From Candidatus Latescibacterota bacterium (GTDB taxonomy: Bacteria > Eisenbacteria > RBG-16-71-46 > SZUA-252), in the NCBI GenBank assembly GCA_016207265.1, contig JACQPZ010000086.1:1-9693 (forward strand): a DNA stretch of 9,693 nucleotides, read 5' to 3'. The translations under genes and the position numbers were made by a program. This document shows, piece by piece, positions 6,855 to 9,693 of the stretch. The notes beneath the pieces are model-generated. The model saw only the letters and a list, made by a program, of their open reading frames with translations, made no database searches and had not been told where the DNA came from. The first letter of the stretch is position 1, and the number at the start of each line of letters is the position of its first letter.

Positions 6855-8929
6855 GCCCGCTTCACCTGCGACGTCTCAGGCTGATCGCGCTGCTCGGCTT
6901 CCTCGTCTACGCCGCGATCCTGATCCGCCTCGCTTCGATCCAGCTCGTGGGACACGCGCGGCTTACGGTGGAGGCGAAGGGCCAGCAGACGTCGAGGGTG
7001 ATCCTCGAGCCGGAGCGCGGCCGCATCTACGACCGGCACATCCTGCCGCTCGCGGACAACGTCGACGTGAGCCAGATCTCGGTGCGCCCCGCCGAGGTGC
7101 GGAACGCGTCGGAGACACAGCGGTTCATCCGCGAAGCGGTGGGGCCGCGCGGGGTCGACCGCCTCCGCCGCGGCCGCCGGAGCGCCTACGTCCGGATCAG
7201 CTCGCAGATCACGCCGGAGCAGGAAATCGCGCTCAAACGCTCGGCCCCGGCCGGCGTCCAGATCGAGCGGGTCCCCGGACGCGTCTATCCACTGGAAGGG
7301 CTGGCCCGGTCCGTCGTCGGGGTCGTCGGGGTGGACGGGACGGGCCTGGAGGGGCTCGAGCGCGTGTTCGACCGCGAGCTCAAGGGAGTGAGCGGCTGGG
7401 CGACTCTGTTCCGCGACGGGCGCGGTCTGGAGCACCAGCTTCCTCAGAGCATGGTCAAGTTCCCCGGTCCGGGGGCGAATCTGATCACGACGATCGACCG
7501 GGACGCCCAGTCGGTTCTCGTCATGGAGCTCAAGCGCGCGGTCGCGCGCACCGGAGCGCGCGGCGGCATGGGGGTCTTCGCCGATCCTCACACGGGCGAC
7601 GTCTTCGCGATGGCCACGGTCGAGGGGAAGAACCCTCCCGATGGCTCTCCGAACCGAAACCGGGTGATCGCGGACCAGTACGAGCCCGGCTCGACGTTCA
7701 AGCTGCTGGCCGGCTGCGCCGCGCTCGAGGAGCACATCCTCTCGCCCGAGGATTCCTTCTTCGTTTCCCGCGGCGAGATCGACCTGGGCGGGTTCCGCAT
7801 GCACGATTCGCACCCGGATACCCGCTGGTACAGTGTTCGAGAGGCGACCGCGCTCTCGAGCAACGTCTGCTACGCGCAGATCGGGACCAAGGTGGGCGCG
7901 GGGACCCTGTACCGGTACGCGCGGCTCTTCGGATTCGGGGAGCCGACGCGCCTCCAGCTTCCCGGCGAAGCCTCCGGGCAGATCCGGCATCCCTCGCGCT
8001 GGTCCGCGCGGTCGCTCGCGACCATCTCGATCGGGCAGGAGGTCACCGCGACGCCGCTCCAGATCCTCATGGCGTACTGCGTCGTGGCGAACGGCGGGAT
8101 CCTCTACCGCCCGCGGATCGCGACGGCGCTCCTCGATGAGGACGGCCGGCCGGTCCGGCTCTTCCCGGTGGAGCGCGTGCGGCGCGTCGTCTCGCCGGAG
8201 ACCGCCGCGACGTTCCGTTCGTTCCTCCGTGACGCGGTCACGTGCGGGACCGCGTCGGACGCGGCGCTCCCGTGGTGCGACGTCGCCGGGAAGACCGGAA
8301 CGGCGCAGAAGCCGACCGAGGGCGGAAGGGGGTACGGGAACGGCCGGTACGTCTCCTCGTTCGTGGGGATGGCGCCCGCGGAGAATCCCCGGATCGTGGG
8401 GCTCATCGTACTGGACGAGCCGCGCGGCGCCTACTACGGCGGCGCCGTCGCCGCGCCCGTCTTCCGCGACGTCCTCGCGACCTGGGCGACCCTGGGGAAA
8501 GGCCCCGTGCGGCTCCCGGTGCAGACGCTCCTCACGCACCGCCGATCCGTGGGTTCCACGTCGCGCGTCCCCGACGTGCGCCTCATGGCCGCCGACCAGG
8601 CCCGCTCGGCGCTCCGCGCCGCCGGAATGAACTGCTCGGTCGCGGGAAGCGGCGCGCGGGTCGCGCTTCAATCGCCCGAGCCCGGCATGGAGGCGCGCTC
8701 GGGGGAGGTCGTCCGGATCGTGCTCTCCACCGAGGCGGTCCCGGTGAACGCGTTTCCGGATCTGCGCGGTCTCTCGTTGCGGGAGGCGGTGGCCAGGCTG
8801 AGCGGGCTCTCCGTCTCCGTCTCGTCCGTGCGCGGCTCGGGCCGCGTGATCCACCAGGATCCTCCGCCGGGGACGCCCCTCAGGCCCGGCTCGGCGTGCG
8901 CGCTCTCGTGCGCGCCGCGGAGCTCGTGA
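6851..8929 (+). CDS. ftsI: Septal peptidoglycan transpeptidase FtsI (class B PBP) with two PASTA domains
   Basis: FtsI cross-links septal peptidoglycan in the periplasm, together with FtsW. The 692-residue protein has an N-terminal membrane anchor (about residues 10-30), and the PBP dimerisation motif R56-G-R-I-Y-D-R62. All three transpeptidase motifs are present: S281-T-F-K284 with the nucleophile Ser, S336-S-N338, and K481-T-G483 followed by TAQKP. Two PASTA domains follow, beginning near V573-P-D and F635-P-D-L and ending close to the C-terminus. PASTA domains are usual on SpoVD/PBP2x-type enzymes of Gram-positives and on FtsI of some other phyla, but absent from E. coli FtsI. The ATG overlaps the ftsL stop (ATGA), with a strong purine run (AAGGGG at 6840) upstream. 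The stop overlaps the probable murE start. Confidence 0.96.
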   Translation: MSPLHLRRLRLIALLGFLVYAAILIRLASIQLVGHARLTVEAKGQQTSRVILEPERGRIYDRHILPLADNVDVSQISVRPAEVRNASETQRFIREAVGPRGVDRLRRGRRSAYVRISSQITPEQEIALKRSAPAGVQIERVPGRVYPLEGLARSVVGVVGVDGTGLEGLERVFDRELKGVSGWATLFRDGRGLEHQLPQSMVKFPGPGANLITTIDRDAQSVLVMELKRAVARTGARGGMGVFADPHTGDVFAMATVEGKNPPDGSPNRNRVIADQYEPGSTFKLLAGCAALEEHILSPEDSFFVSRGEIDLGGFRMHDSHPDTRWYSVREATALSSNVCYAQIGTKVGAGTLYRYARLFGFGEPTRLQLPGEASGQIRHPSRWSARSLATISIGQEVTATPLQILMAYCVVANGGILYRPRIATALLDEDGRPVRLFPVERVRRVVSPETAATFRSFLRDAVTCGTASDAALPWCDVAGKTGTAQKPTEGGRGYGNGRYVSSFVGMAPAENPRIVGLIVLDEPRGAYYGGAVAAPVFRDVLATWATLGKGPVRLPVQTLLTHRRSVGSTSRVPDVRLMAADQARSALRAAGMNCSVAGSGARVALQSPEPGMEARSGEVVRIVLSTEAVPVNAFPDLRGLSLREAVARLSGLSVSVSSVRGSGRVIHQDPPPGTPLRPGSACALSCAPRSS

Positions 8930-9693
8930 TCGCGGCTTCGGCGCTCCGCCTGAGCGCGCTTCCCCCGCTCCTCGGGGCGGGCGAAACGCGCGGTGCGCTG
9001 GGCGGCGAGTGGCGCAGAGTCCGGTACGACTCGCGCGACGTCGAGCCCGGCGATCTCTTCGTAGCCGTGCCGGGGCTCACGCGCGACGGACACGACTACG
9101 TGGCGGCCGCGGCCGCGAAGGGCGCCCGGGCGGCGGTGGTCGAGCGGCTCGTGTCCGGGGCGGATCTGCCGCAGATACGCGTTCCCTTGGCGCGGCGCGC
9201 GCTCGCGCTCCTGGCCGCGGAGGAGACCGGGCACCCGTCGCGCGAGCTGGTCCTGGCCGGAGTGACCGGCACGAACGGGAAGACCACGACGGCGCACCTG
9301 ATCCGATCGGCGCTGGCCCAGTCGGGGCATCGGGCCGGGTTCGTCGGGACCGTGGGGTACGAGTTCGAAGGGAAGCTCGAGACGGCGCCGCACACGACGC
9401 CCGAAGCGCCCGATCTCATGCGGCTGCTTCGGGCCTGGAGGGATCGGGGGGCGACCGCGGTCGCCATGGAGGTCTCGTCGCACGCGCTCGCCCTCGAGCG
9501 GACGTACGGGGTGGCGTTCGACGTCGGAGTGTTCACGAACTTGACCCAGGATCATCTCGACTTTCACGGCACGCTGGAAGCGTATCGCGAAGCCAAGTCC
9601 CGGCTGTTCCGGTCGGACACGAGAGGGGATCGGACAAAGCGGTTCTCGGGCGCGGTCAACGTGGACGACCCGGCGGGCCTTTGGATCAGGACC
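8926..9693 (+). CDS. murE: UDP-N-acetylmuramyl-tripeptide synthetase MurE (3' partial)
   Basis: MurE is a cytoplasmic ATP-dependent ligase that adds the third residue (meso-diaminopimelate or lysine) to UDP-MurNAc-L-Ala-D-Glu. The window holds 256 codons with no stop; the frame runs off the end. Visible motifs are Y34-D-S-R37 with EPGDLFVAVPG in the UDP-binding N-terminal domain, and the ATP loop T114-G-T-N-G-K119-T-T-T. Further on are 'HTTPEAPDL', 'MEVSSHALALER', 'FTNLTQDHLDFHG', and K224 in 'EAYREAKSRLF', the lysine that is carbamylated in this family. The specificity motif (DNPR for diaminopimelate) lies beyond the window, so the amino acid added cannot be decided. The start is taken as GTG 8926, overlapping the ftsI stop (GTGA); GTG 8896 and GTG 8908 are in-frame alternatives. 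Confidence 0.95.
   Translation, partial: MIAASALRLSALPPLLGAGETRGALGGEWRRVRYDSRDVEPGDLFVAVPGLTRDGHDYVAAAAAKGARAAVVERLVSGADLPQIRVPLARRALALLAAEETGHPSRELVLAGVTGTNGKTTTAHLIRSALAQSGHRAGFVGTVGYEFEGKLETAPHTTPEAPDLMRLLRAWRDRGATAVAMEVSSHALALERTYGVAFDVGVFTNLTQDHLDFHGTLEAYREAKSRLFRSDTRGDRTKRFSGAVNVDDPAGLWIRT

Noticed and set aside
6416..8854. Very long open frame on the minus strand opposite ftsI (about 812 codons), and a similar one at 1720-3498
   Set aside because: Arg/Asp/His-rich translations without recognisable motifs, antisense to well-supported genes; a usual effect of high GC at third codon positions.
1..9693. CRISPR arrays, tRNA/rRNA genes, insertion sequences, phage genes
   Set aside because: No spaced repeats, no tRNA-like cloverleaf, no transposase or integrase motifs and no terminal inverted repeats were found.

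Overview
This is a GC-rich bacterial window with every gene on the + strand. It falls into two blocks separated by a 238-base intergenic region. The organism looks like a diderm bacterium. The first gene ends in a YPNP-type C-terminal sorting-like domain, a feature common in the FCB/Eisenbacteria/Gemmatimonadota-like part of the tree. The very high GC and the PASTA-bearing FtsI fit a deep-branching, probably metagenome-derived lineage. This placement is inference; there is no 16S gene or other phylogenetic marker that I could compare.

Block 1 (1-4278) is a surface or polysaccharide segment. It holds the 3' end of a secreted or surface beta-propeller protein, a FemAB/GNAT-fold acyltransferase whose TTG start overlaps the propeller gene's stop, and two different GT-B (GT4-like) glycosyltransferases. 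A perfect 20-base tandem duplication sits over the stop codon of the first glycosyltransferase.

The intergenic region (4279-4516) holds an AT-rich patch, a good sigma70-type promoter (TTGACA, 18 bases, TAGGAT), and three 10-base-period GTGG(T/G)G repeats. The repeats match the known style of MraZ operators.

Block 2 (4517-9693) is the start of the division and cell-wall (dcw) cluster: mraZ, a STAS-like gene, rsmH (mraW), an ftsL-type gene, ftsI with two PASTA domains, and the 5' part of murE. Most junctions are 4-base start/stop overlaps (GTGA or ATGA), so the block is almost certainly one translationally coupled operon. MraZ would control the operon. RsmH methylates 16S rRNA. FtsL and FtsI act in the divisome making septal peptidoglycan. 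MurE adds the third amino acid of the stem peptide. The unusual member is the STAS-like gene between mraZ and rsmH: it is not part of the textbook dcw order, and it lacks the phosphorylatable Ser of classical anti-sigma-factor antagonists.
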